Shown here: positions 1 through 5,820 of the stretch, piece by piece
Numbering within the stretch: position 1 is the stretch's first letter
Layout of the letters: every line of letters starts with the position of its first letter
NCBI GenBank assembly: GCA_035282865.1
Contig: DATEVB010000220.1
Coordinates: forward strand, 1 to 5,820
Source: UBA4744 sp035282865
GTDB lineage: Bacteria; Actinomycetota; Acidimicrobiia; Spongiisociales; UBA4744
Length of the DNA: 5,820 nt
Direction of reading: 5' to 3'
Program-made: the position numbers and the translations under genes
Notes under the pieces: model-generated
The model's input: the letters and a program-made list of their open reading frames with translations, nothing else
The model's database searches: none
Told to the model about the DNA's origin: nothing

Positions 1-3000
1 AGGAAGGAGGCCGGTGCCGGCCATTCCCTGCAGATAGGTGCGCAGGAAGGCGGCGCTCACCCAGCGATACCAGCTGGTTGCCCAGGGCTCGAGATCGGGG
101 AGTCGCTCGGTCGGGATCGTGCCGATCTCGACCTGTTCGTACATGCTGGCCAGTGCGGCATAGTGGAAGGAGCGGAGCAGGTCGGCGACATCCTTCAGCG
201 GCGACTGTTTCAACCGCCGTTCGCTCATGGGCCGGGTGGGATCGCCGGCAAAATCGAAGAACATGTAATCGTTGCCGGACGCGAGGATCTCGTCGAGGCG
301 ATAGTCCCCGTGCAGCCGGATGCGTTTGGCTTCGAACCTCGCCGAGGTGAGTCTGCGTAACCGGTCGATCAGCTCTTCCTCACGGCCGGTGATCTGCGCG
401 ACCTCGACCCGGGCTTGCTCAGGAAGCCACTCGAGGGCGCTGCGAGCCTCCCCCAGTGCTTGTCGGATCTCGCCGCGCAGGGATTGGTAGAGCGACCGCT
501 GCGCCAAAGTGGTGAAAGGTTCCGGTCGGAAGTCGGCATCATCCTCATCCGAAGCGAGTGCCCGATGCAGTTCGGCCGTCCGCCCGCCCAGCGTTTCCGC
601 GGACTGCAGGTCTTCCTGAAGAAACTCCGCCACCGCCGCCGGAGGTTGCCGGCGGGCGAGCGCGATGAAATGCCCGGTGGGAAGGTCCGGTTGCGGAAGC
701 TGATAGTCAGACAGCACCGTTTCGAACAACCGCCCCAGGGAGCCAATCAGCCGATCCCACACGTTTTCCTCGTGGGGCACGTAGCTCTGAATGATGCCGA
801 GGGTGGTGGGTCCCTCACCGGCACCCTGATACTCGAGCCAGCCGAGGACGGCCGGCAGATTGGCGAACGTGGTCCGTTCGGTCAGGAACCGCCTGATCTC
901 GAGATCGGGGTTGATACCCGGTTCGATGCGACGGAACAGCTTGAGTACGATCTGTTTGCCGAACACTGTCGAAGTGTGCCCTTCCCGATTGTCGGTTGAC
1001 CGTACCTCCCCTTCCGTGAGCGAGGCAGGAGGCGGTGACCGGCGGGCGGAAGCGGCCCGGAACCATCCGGCACCGCCGGAGAGCTTCCGGCGGTCGCCCA
1101 TGAGCCGCACCAGTGCAGCCGCGAACTCCGGTGACGGGGCGGCGTCGTAGAGGACCCCACCACCAGTATCGCCCTCGACCCGGCAGAGAATGGACTCGGG
1201 ACGCTTGTCCCATATCCCGGCGGTAGCCTCGCCAAACGCAAACCCCATCGGTATCAGGTACTGCTGTGGGTCGCCGTCCAGGTAGTCGATCTCGACCAGG
1301 ACCAGGTAGGTGTCGGCGAGCGCCCGTTTCAAGGGGATCACGTCGATGAGGCGAGCCTGTCTGACTTTCCGGTCCCCTCCGTGGTACCACATCCGGCCCG
1401 GGATGTAGCGGGCAAGCAGCGCTTCGAGGTCGGCACGGAGCGGATCCTGAAACACAGTTTCCGTCCCACCCTTCAGCTCCAGTTGCTCGTGTTCACCCTC
1501 CCAGCGGGGTAGGTGCAGGTCGCCGGTGACCGGCGTCATCGAGAACCAGTAGAAGCTGTGTGGCGCCAGGGTCAGAAGGTACGGCTCCTGGCCGACCGGC
1601 GGGAAGGGGGTTCGGCCGAAGAGTTCCAGTGGTCGGATGCCACGAAACTCGGCCAGGTCTAGTTCCACATACTGGTTGTGGCGCGCCAGGTTGGCGACCA
1701 CCAGCACAGTTTCTTCCTCGGTGCGTCGTAGAAAGGCGATGACACGGGCGTTTCCCGGCTGGAGGAACTGGATGGACCCGCGCCCGAACACGGGATGGCG
1801 CCGCCGCAGGGCGAGCATGCGTCTGGTCCACCACAGGAGGGAATTCGAGTTCCGCTCTTGTGCTTCAACGTTGACCGTCTCGTAGTGATATTCGGAGTTG
1901 ATGAGGACGGGCAAGTACAACTGCTGGGAGTTGGCATCAGAGAACCCGGCGTTGCGGTCGTTGCTCCATTGCATGGGGGTACGGACACCATCCCGGTCGC
2001 CGAGATAGATGTTGTCCCCCATGCCGATCTCGTCGCCGTAGTAGAGGACCGGGGTCCCCGGGAGGGAAAGGAGCAGAGCGTTCATCAGCTCGGTCTGACG
2101 GCGGCTGTTTCCCAGCAGTGGCGCCAGCCTGCGCCGGATTCCCAGGTTGATCCGCGCTTGCCGGTTCTCTGCGTAGGTGCGGTACATATAGTCGCGTTCC
2201 TCGTCGGTGACCATCTCGAGGGTCAGCTCGTCGTGGTTTCGAAGGAACAGCGCCCACTGCGACCCCGGTGGTATCGGGGGCGTCTGCTCGAGGATGTCGA
2301 TGATGGGGAAGCGGTTTTCCATGCGGACGGCCATGAACAAACGCGGCATCAGCGGGAAGTGAAACGCCATGTGGGTCTCGTCGTCATCGCCGAAATAGGC
2401 CGCAGCATCTTCCGGCCACTGGTTGGCCTCGGCGAGCAGCATCCGGCCTTCGTACTTGGCGTCGATGTGGGCTCGCATGGCTTTGAGTTCGGCGTGCGTT
2501 TCGGGGAGGTTCTCGCACATGGTCCCGTCCCGCTCGAAGAGATAGGGGACGGCGTCCAGCCGGACACCGTCGACACCCATGTCGAGCCAGTAGTCGAGCA
2601 CCTGGTAGATCGCCCTTCTAACGGCCGGGTTGTCGTAGTTCAGATCGGGTTGATGCGAGAAGAACCGGTGCCAGTAGTAGGCGCGGGCTACCGGATCCCA
2701 GGCCCAGTTCGAGGTCTCGGTGTCCGAGAATATGATGCGAGCGTCGGGATACCTATCCGGTGTATCGCTCCACACGTAGAAGTCGCGTTCGACCGATCCA
2801 GGCTGGGCCCGTCTGGCCCGCTGAAACCAGGGGTGCTGGTCGGAGGTGTGATTGACGACCAATTCTGTGATCACTCGCAAGTCGCGGCGATGGGCTTCTC
2901 GCAGGAATCGCCGGAAGTCCCGGGTCGTTCCGTAGGCGGGATGGACGGAGTTGTAATCCGCGATGTCGTAACCGTCGTCGCGACGCGGTGACGGGTAGAA

Positions 3001-3156
3001 GGGGAGCAGCCAGACGGCGGTGATGCCCAGATCCTGCAGGTAGTCCAATTTCTCTGTCAATCCACGGAAGTCGCCGGTCCCGTCTCCGTTGGAATCCCGG
3101 AACGCCCGGACGTGGACCTCGTAGATGATGGCGTCTTTGTACCAGTCGGCACTCAC
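1..3156 (-). CDS. treS: Trehalose synthase / maltokinase fusion (TreS-Mak), C-terminus cut by window edge
   Basis: This is a cytosolic two-domain enzyme. The TreS half interconverts trehalose and maltose; the kinase half makes maltose-1-phosphate for the GlgE glucan pathway. Residues 1-545 are a GH13 domain: region I ELVVNHTSDQHPWF (98-111), region II GVDGVRLDA with nucleophile D201, region III LLAEANQW with acid/base E243, region IV LRNHDE with D309, then the TreS-typical YYGDEIGMGDNIYLGDRDG. Residues about 565-690 match the maltokinase N-terminal cap (IPGRMWYHGGDRKVR near 586-600). The kinase follows: VLKLFRR with K739, EPGINPDLEI, HGDYRLDEIL (949-958, catalytic D951), DFAGDP with D968, and SERRLKQSPLKDVADLLRSF. 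GTG at 3156 is the first start after an in-frame TGA near 3192-3194. There is no Shine-Dalgarno; TAGCAT lies 7 nt upstream. Visible length is 1052 residues; fusions of this kind are usually about 1,100, so little is missing. Several kinase motif residues differ from the family norm. Confidence 0.95.
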   Translation of the reverse strand, partial: MSADWYKDAIIYEVHVRAFRDSNGDGTGDFRGLTEKLDYLQDLGITAVWLLPFYPSPRRDDGYDIADYNSVHPAYGTTRDFRRFLREAHRRDLRVITELVVNHTSDQHPWFQRARRAQPGSVERDFYVWSDTPDRYPDARIIFSDTETSNWAWDPVARAYYWHRFFSHQPDLNYDNPAVRRAIYQVLDYWLDMGVDGVRLDAVPYLFERDGTMCENLPETHAELKAMRAHIDAKYEGRMLLAEANQWPEDAAAYFGDDDETHMAFHFPLMPRLFMAVRMENRFPIIDILEQTPPIPPGSQWALFLRNHDELTLEMVTDEERDYMYRTYAENRQARINLGIRRRLAPLLGNSRRQTELMNALLLSLPGTPVLYYGDEIGMGDNIYLGDRDGVRTPMQWSNDRNAGFSDANSQQLYLPVLINSEYHYETVNVEAQERNSNSLLWWTRRMLALRRRHPVFGRGSIQFLQPGNARVIAFLRRTEEETVLVVANLARHNQYVELDLAEFRGIRPLELFGRTPFPPVGQEPYLLTLAPHSFYWFSMTPVTGDLHLPRWEGEHEQLELKGGTETVFQDPLRADLEALLARYIPGRMWYHGGDRKVRQARLIDVIPLKRALADTYLVLVEIDYLDGDPQQYLIPMGFAFGEATAGIWDKRPESILCRVEGDTGGGVLYDAAPSPEFAAALVRLMGDRRKLSGGAGWFRAASARRSPPPASLTEGEVRSTDNREGHTSTVFGKQIVLKLFRRIEPGINPDLEIRRFLTERTTFANLPAVLGWLEYQGAGEGPTTLGIIQSYVPHEENVWDRLIGSLGRLFETVLSDYQLPQPDLPTGHFIALARRQPPAAVAEFLQEDLQSAETLGGRTAELHRALASDEDDADFRPEPFTTLAQRSLYQSLRGEIRQALGEARSALEWLPEQARVEVAQITGREEELIDRLRRLTSARFEAKRIRLHGDYRLDEILASGNDYMFFDFAGDPTRPMSERRLKQSPLKDVADLLRSFHYAALASMYEQVEIGTIPTERLPDLEPWATSWYRWVSAAFLRTYLQGMAGTGLLP

Positions 3157-3163
3157 GGATCTG

Positions 3164-3193
3164 ATGCTAGGTGTCTGCTGAGCGGGTAGTCAC
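3164..3193 (-). promoter_or_regulatory. Candidate leaderless promoter of treS-mak
   Basis: On the minus strand, TAGCAT (3169 down to 3164) fits a TANNNT -10 element, followed by 7 nt and then the GTG start at 3156. GTGACT (3193 down to 3188) shares four of six bases with TTGACA and is spaced 18 nt from it. No purine-rich ribosome binding site precedes the GTG, so the transcript could begin at or next to the start codon. If real, treS-mak can be transcribed independently of the upstream DUF6941-like gene. The -10 fit and spacing are seen directly; the function is inferred. Confidence 0.45.
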
Positions 3194-3200
3194 GATCTCA

Positions 3201-3216
3201 TGGCCGGCGTCGGCCA
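3201..3216 (-). other. Small GC-rich inverted repeat between the DUF6941-like gene and treS
   Basis: TGGCCG and CGGCCA form a perfect 6-bp stem around a 4-base loop. It lies 51 bases after the end of the DUF6941-like gene and just upstream of the candidate treS -35 element. No run of T follows on the minus strand, so it does not look like a standard intrinsic terminator. It may be a weak transcript-end hairpin, an operator, or chance in GC-rich DNA. Confidence 0.25.
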
Positions 3217-3266
3217 GTGCTTCGTGTGCGATCTGCGCATGCTACGCACCCCCGGGCCAGACCGTC

Positions 3267-3719
3267 TCAACCCGGCGTCCTGGCGAGCACTCGAAAGCGG
3301 ACTCGCTCCCGCTCGTCTCCGTCGATCATCACCCTGAACGCATAGCCGCCGGGCTTTGGGAACACGAGACCGTTGAACGTCATGGTGCGAACAAATCCCA
3401 CATCGCTGCCATCCGGCAGGCCGGGCGGTCGCGCAACCCTGAAGTTCTGAACCGGCCGGCGCTCGCCGAAGAGGCTCTTGCCGTCCTCGTCGACCAGGTC
3501 GACCGACAGCTTGAGCTCTTGGTCGGTTCGTGTCCACGGCACCCGGATCCTCAACCCCAGCCCGAGCGTGTGATGGCGGGCCGGGAACTGCTGCACGAAG
3601 ATGGTATCCCACCCGCCCCCAAGAACGTAGATCTTGCCGCTCGAAGCGTGCACTCCGTCGGCCAGAATGGCGAAGTCGATTTCGGGAGCCGGAAGCAGAT
3701 CGTCGGCTTGGAACTCCAT
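3267..3719 (-). CDS. Uncharacterised protein resembling DUF6941 family
   Basis: This 150-residue soluble protein has no signal peptide or membrane segment. The sequence alternates short hydrophobic and polar stretches, suggesting a mostly beta fold. Recognisable conserved pieces are PEIDFAILADG (12-22), GKIYVLGGGWDTI (28-40), QQFPARH, LGLRIRVPWTRTDQ, the ARPPGLPDGSD loop, and a C-terminal FNGLVFPKPGGYAFRVMIDG. Together these resemble the DUF6941 family, recalled from memory. No molecular function is known to me and no catalytic residues stand out. ATG at 3719 was chosen because the family-like sequence starts soon after it and a TANNNT hexamer sits 7 nt upstream. A GTG nine bases earlier (3728) is possible but would overlap that hexamer. 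The frame stays open to 3962, but that extension would overlap the divergent ABC gene and looks non-coding. The gene lies 110 bp upstream of treS-mak on the same strand, so co-transcription is possible. Confidence 0.75.
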   Translation of the reverse strand: MEFQADDLLPAPEIDFAILADGVHASSGKIYVLGGGWDTIFVQQFPARHHTLGLGLRIRVPWTRTDQELKLSVDLVDEDGKSLFGERRPVQNFRVARPPGLPDGSDVGFVRTMTFNGLVFPKPGGYAFRVMIDGDERERVRFRVLARTPG

Positions 3720-3726
3720 GATGGTC

Positions 3727-3732
3727 ACTCTA
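3727..3732 (-). promoter_or_regulatory. Candidate -10 element of the DUF6941-like gene
   Basis: TAGAGT on the minus strand fits TANNNT and ends 7 nt before the ATG at 3719, the spacing expected of a leaderless transcript. I see no convincing -35 hexamer at 17-18 nt. Confidence 0.35.
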
Positions 3733-3742
3733 GAACCCCGCT

Positions 3743-3762
3743 GTCCGCGGTCCGCTTCGCGG
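3743..3762. promoter_or_regulatory. Short direct and inverted repeats in the divergent intergenic region
   Basis: GTCCGC occurs twice, at 3743-3748 and 3750-3755. CCGCG (3745-3749) is complementary to CGCGG (3758-3762) across an 8-base gap, and CCGC/GCGG (3752-3755, 3759-3762) form a tighter dyad. The cluster lies between the two candidate start sites, where an operator serving both divergent genes could sit. GC-rich DNA makes such repeats common, so this is weak. Confidence 0.2.
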
Positions 3763-3797
3763 TGGTAGGCCTGGTCGATGGTCGCTGGTTGCCGGAC

Positions 3798-3803
3798 TAG
3801 TTT
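3798..3803 (+). promoter_or_regulatory. Candidate -10 element of the ABC exporter operon
   Basis: TAGTTT fits TANNNT and is separated by 6 nt from the ATG at 3810, placing a likely transcription start at the A of the start codon. No good -35 match is visible 17-18 nt upstream. The only purine run before the ATG, GGGG at 3805-3808, is too close to serve as a normally spaced ribosome binding site. Confidence 0.35.
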
Positions 3804-3809
3804 CGGGGT

Positions 3810-4718
3810 ATGGCGTCCGTCATTTCCGTTGAGCGCCTTCGCAAGACCTACGGAACGTTTGTTGCGGTCGAGGATGTCTCCTTCGAAGTCGAGGAGGGAG
3901 AGATTTTCGGGTTGCTCGGACCCAACGGGGCAGGCAAGACGACCTCTGTCGAATGTGCGCAAGGTTTGCGAGTGCCCGACGCGGGGGATATCAGAGTCCT
4001 CGGTCTCGAGCCTCGCACGCAGGGTTCTCAGCTACGGCAGCTTGTCGGTTCCCAGCTTCAAGAGTCCGCCCTTCCCGGCCGGTTGAAGGTTTGGGAAGCG
4101 CTCGATCTCTTTGCGTCCCTGGTCCCGGGCGGGCCCGACTGGCGGGACGTGATGCAGCGGTGGAGTCTGAGCGAAAAGGCCTCGGCCTCGTTTTCCAGCC
4201 TGTCGGGGGGGCAAAGGCAGCGACTGCTCGTCGCCCTGGCGGTCGTCAACGAGCCGCGAGTTGTGTTTCTCGATGAGATGACAACCGGGCTCGACCCGGC
4301 AGCCCGGCGTGCCACCTGGAGACTCATCGAGGCGATCCGTGACGGTGGGGCGACGCTGGTTCTGGTAACCCATTTCATGGATGAGGCCGAGCAGCTCTGT
4401 GACCGTTTGGCGATCGTCGATGAAGGGCGAGTGGTCGCAACGGGCAGCCCGCAGAGTCTGATTGCCGAACATGGAGGAGATCTGCTCATTCATTTCAGCA
4501 CGGACCGGCCAGACGTCTCGTTTCTCGAGGGCATCGAATGGGTGGACTCCCTTTCCCGTCGCGGTCCGCACGTGACCGTCGCCGGGCGCGGTCCGGTTCT
4601 GGCCCTGGTCGGCGCCGCGTTGGTTCGTAAGGGAATCGTGCCAACCGACCTGCGCGTCCAGCCATCGACCTTGGAGGATGTGTTTCTTCGTTTGACCGGA
4701 CACGGATTGGCGGAATGA
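3810..4718 (+). CDS. ABC-2 type transporter ATP-binding protein (CcmA/DrrA-like)
   Basis: This is the 302-residue ATPase subunit of an exporter; it binds and hydrolyses ATP at the inner face of the membrane to drive the permease encoded next. Visible motifs are Walker A GPNGAGKTT (37-45), the Q-loop region VGSQLQESALPGRL (79-92), signature LSGGQ (131-135), Walker B VVFLDE (D155, E156), D-loop GLDP (160-163) and the H-loop histidine H187 in VTHFMDEAE. All catalytic elements are intact. The Walker B neighbour reads DEMTTGLD rather than the commoner DEPTTGLD. Residues about 225-302 form the C-terminal extension found in CcmA/Drr-type ATPases, ending with STLEDVFLRLTG. ATG at 3810 gives a normal N-terminus (ISVERLRKTYG) and lies after a TAGTTT hexamer with no Shine-Dalgarno. 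The permease gene begins 7 nt after the stop. The cargo cannot be assigned; drug, lipid or polysaccharide export are all possible. Confidence 0.93.
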   Translation: MASVISVERLRKTYGTFVAVEDVSFEVEEGEIFGLLGPNGAGKTTSVECAQGLRVPDAGDIRVLGLEPRTQGSQLRQLVGSQLQESALPGRLKVWEALDLFASLVPGGPDWRDVMQRWSLSEKASASFSSLSGGQRQRLLVALAVVNEPRVVFLDEMTTGLDPAARRATWRLIEAIRDGGATLVLVTHFMDEAEQLCDRLAIVDEGRVVATGSPQSLIAEHGGDLLIHFSTDRPDVSFLEGIEWVDSLSRRGPHVTVAGRGPVLALVGAALVRKGIVPTDLRVQPSTLEDVFLRLTGHGLAE

Positions 4719-4720
4719 GG
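4717..4720 (+). promoter_or_regulatory. Ribosome binding site of the ABC permease gene
   Basis: GAGG overlaps the TGA stop of the ATPase gene and lies 5 nt before the ATG at 4726. It is the one clear Shine-Dalgarno sequence at a gene start here, as expected for an internal operon gene, and it supports translational linkage of the two subunits. Confidence 0.6.
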
Positions 4721-4725
4721 CGACG

Positions 4726-5484
4726 ATGACATCGCTCCTGAAGATGACCTGGGTGGAGACCAAGCTGTTCCTGCGCGAGCCGGTGACGGTTTTGTTCACC
4801 TTCGCCTTGCCCTTGATGATCCTCTATGTCCTGGGGGGTGTGTTCGGCAATGAGGCGAATCCGGGCGGGAACGGAGGTCTGGTGGTCTACGGCGGGTACG
4901 GGCCCACCAATTGGTTCACCCCCGCCTATGTTGGCCTGGTGATTGCCGGCGTTGCCATGATCGGCGTGCCGGCTCACCTTGCCGAGTATCGGGAGCGAGG
5001 AGTGCTGCGGCGGCTGCGGGCGTCCTCGGTATCGCGTTCCCTGTTCTTGAACTCACAGCTGATCGTCGCCGTCCTCATTTCAACGATCGGGAGCGCCTTG
5101 TTGCTGGCGTTGGCCTTTCCAACGACTGAGGTTGTGGCGCCGGAGTCGGCGGTGCTCTTTCTGGCAGCCTTTGTGGTTGGAGCCATCTGTTTTTCCGCCT
5201 TCGGGATCCTGCTGGGGACGGTGCTTCCCACCGCCCGGGCCGCTCAGTCGGCCGGCCTGCTCCTCTGGTTCCTGTTCATGTTCGTTTCGGGGGCCGGGCC
5301 GCCCCCCGAGGTGTTACCCGGTTCGCTGGCCACTATCGGCGAGTATGCACCGCTCACCCCCGTGATCAGAATGCTGCAAGAGCCCTGGCTGAGCGGTGAG
5401 TGGGCGGCCGGGTACTCGGTGGCCGTTCTGGCCTTGGGGGTCGTATCGGCAGGGGCAGCCCTTTTTCTGTTCAGGTGGGAATGA
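4726..5484 (+). CDS. ABC-2 type transporter permease
   Basis: This 252-residue integral membrane protein forms the pore partner of the ATPase encoded immediately upstream. Six hydrophobic segments are visible, at roughly residues 20-40, 68-85, 112-131, 140-164, 173-192 and 229-250. That number and the overall length are typical of the ABC-2 membrane family. The cytoplasmic loop after the second helix carries EYRERGVLRRLRASSVSR (87-104), the conserved ExxxGxLxxLxxxxxS pattern thought to contact the ATPase. The loop with SGAGPPPEVLP and the following EYAPLTPVIRMLQEPW (206-221) also match the family. The N-terminus is short with no separate signal peptide. The start is fixed by a GAGG site 5 nt upstream. 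Probably one ATPase dimer pairs with a homodimer of this protein, since no second permease follows. The substrate is unknown. Confidence 0.9.
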   Translation: MTSLLKMTWVETKLFLREPVTVLFTFALPLMILYVLGGVFGNEANPGGNGGLVVYGGYGPTNWFTPAYVGLVIAGVAMIGVPAHLAEYRERGVLRRLRASSVSRSLFLNSQLIVAVLISTIGSALLLALAFPTTEVVAPESAVLFLAAFVVGAICFSAFGILLGTVLPTARAAQSAGLLLWFLFMFVSGAGPPPEVLPGSLATIGEYAPLTPVIRMLQEPWLSGEWAAGYSVAVLALGVVSAGAALFLFRWE

Positions 5485-5512
5485 GGCAATCGAGCTCGTC
5501 GCCAGCATGGAT

Positions 5513-5533
5513 AACTACCAACTACTAACTACC
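5513..5533. repeat. Three tandem copies of a 7-bp unit
   Basis: The unit AACTACY occurs three times back to back: AACTACC (5513-5519), AACTACT (5520-5526) and AACTACC (5527-5533). The last copy contains the stop codon of the beta-propeller gene on the minus strand. It is notably AT-richer than its surroundings and occupies the convergent gap, where no hairpin followed by a T-run is visible. Confidence 0.6.
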
Positions 5534-5820
5534 TTTCCCCAAACGCGTAGAATCTTCCATCGCGTGAGCCCACGTAGATGATTCCTTTCCATATCGCGGG
5601 AGTACTCTCGATGCAACCGGAGGCGTGGTCGTACTGCCACAACCGGGTCGGCTCGGCCGGGTCGGCGAGCGAATAGGCGCGCAATCCGCCGCCCGTCTCA
5701 CAATTGACGGAGACCACCAGGATGTTGTCGACAATGACCGGCGAGGACCAGGCGTGATAGCCGATCTCGTCTCGCCAAACCACCTGACCGGTTTCGGTAT
5801 CGACTGCCAGCAACTCGCCG
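5529..5820 (-). CDS. PQQ-type beta-propeller repeat protein, C-terminal fragment
   Basis: The frame enters from the right edge and ends at a TAG at 5531-5529, leaving 96 visible residues. Two blade-like repeats can be seen. The first is LLAVDTETGQVVWRDEIG followed by SSPVIVDNILVVSV. The second is GGLRAYSLADPAEPTRLWQY followed by STPAIWKGIIYVGSRDGRFYAF. The pattern of a strand ending AxD..TG..W and then a tSPai.dg.vyvgs strand is typical of PQQ/pyrrolo-quinoline-like propeller repeats (BamB/PQQ_2 type). Proteins with these repeats range from dehydrogenases to scaffold or sensor proteins. The fragment shows no catalytic residues, so no enzyme activity can be claimed. The true start, any signal peptide and the number of blades lie outside the window. 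The gene converges on the ABC permease gene across 44 bp. Confidence 0.85.
   Translation of the reverse strand, partial: GELLAVDTETGQVVWRDEIGYHAWSSPVIVDNILVVSVNCETGGGLRAYSLADPAEPTRLWQYDHASGCIESTPAIWKGIIYVGSRDGRFYAFGER

Noticed and set aside
1795..2991. A 398-codon open frame on the plus strand, antisense to treS
   Set aside because: It lies wholly opposite the TreS catalytic domain, whose motifs are unmistakable. The translation has no recognisable domain; long antisense frames are expected opposite GC-rich genes.
3170..3241. A 24-codon minus-strand open stretch reading AQIAHEALADAGHEIVTT, reminiscent of a flavodoxin-like helix and strand
   Set aside because: It is bounded by stops, has no start codon, and is too short to tell from chance; at most it is a decayed gene remnant.
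3171..3800. A 209-codon plus-strand open frame opposite the DUF6941-like gene
   Set aside because: Its translation has no recognisable domain, while the opposite strand gives a family-like protein; it would also abut the ABC ATPase start.
3720..3962. N-terminal extension of the DUF6941-like frame to an upstream ATG
   Set aside because: It would overlap about 150 bp of the ABC ATPase coding region, and the added residues look like antisense translation. The family-like sequence begins near the ATG at 3719.
4032..4799. A 255-codon minus-strand open frame opposite the ABC genes
   Set aside because: It spans the junction of two clear plus-strand genes, and its translation has no recognisable domain.
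5485..5503. Palindrome CGAGCTCG (5491-5498) flanked by GGC and GCC as a possible terminator for the exporter operon
   Set aside because: The outer arms are unequally spaced from the palindrome and no T-run follows, so it does not meet the form of an intrinsic terminator.

Overview
The window is GC-rich, with third codon positions dominated by G and C. It reads as a chromosomal stretch from a high-GC bacterium, most likely an actinomycetote. That placement is inferred from three things: a single-chain trehalose synthase/maltokinase fusion, DrrAB/CcmA-style ABC-2 exporter genes, and gene starts that look leaderless. No genus can be named from the sequence. There are no tRNA or rRNA genes, insertion sequences, phage genes or CRISPR arrays, and no stretch over 300 bases lacks a gene.

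Layout. (1) Positions 1-3156, minus strand, are one open reading frame that runs off the left edge. It encodes a trehalose synthase (GH13 TreS) fused to a maltokinase (Mak/Pep2), with 1052 residues visible. (2) Positions 3157-3266 are a 110-bp gap with a candidate treS promoter and a small GC hairpin. (3) Positions 3267-3719, minus strand, encode a 150-residue protein resembling the uncharacterised DUF6941 family. (4) Positions 3720-3809 are a 90-bp divergent intergenic region that should hold promoters for both flanking genes. (5) Positions 3810-4718 and 4726-5484, plus strand, are a two-gene operon for an ABC-2 type exporter (ATPase, then a six-helix permease). (6) Positions 5485-5528 are a 44-bp convergent gap with no clear terminator and a short tandem repeat. 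(7) Positions 5529-5820, minus strand, are the C-terminal end of a PQQ-type beta-propeller protein that enters from the right edge.

How the genes may work together. TreS interconverts trehalose and maltose, and the fused kinase phosphorylates maltose to maltose-1-phosphate, the donor used by GlgE for alpha-1,4-glucan synthesis. The sequence does not show whether the DUF6941 protein takes part. The exporter's cargo cannot be told from sequence, and nothing ties it to trehalose metabolism beyond divergent position. The left neighbour could plausibly be glgB or glgE, but it lies outside the window.

I see no convincing new multi-gene system. The best second-look items are a TANNNT hexamer 6-7 nt before the start codon of three separate genes, which suggests leaderless transcripts, and substitutions in the conserved metal/nucleotide motifs of the maltokinase half of the fusion.
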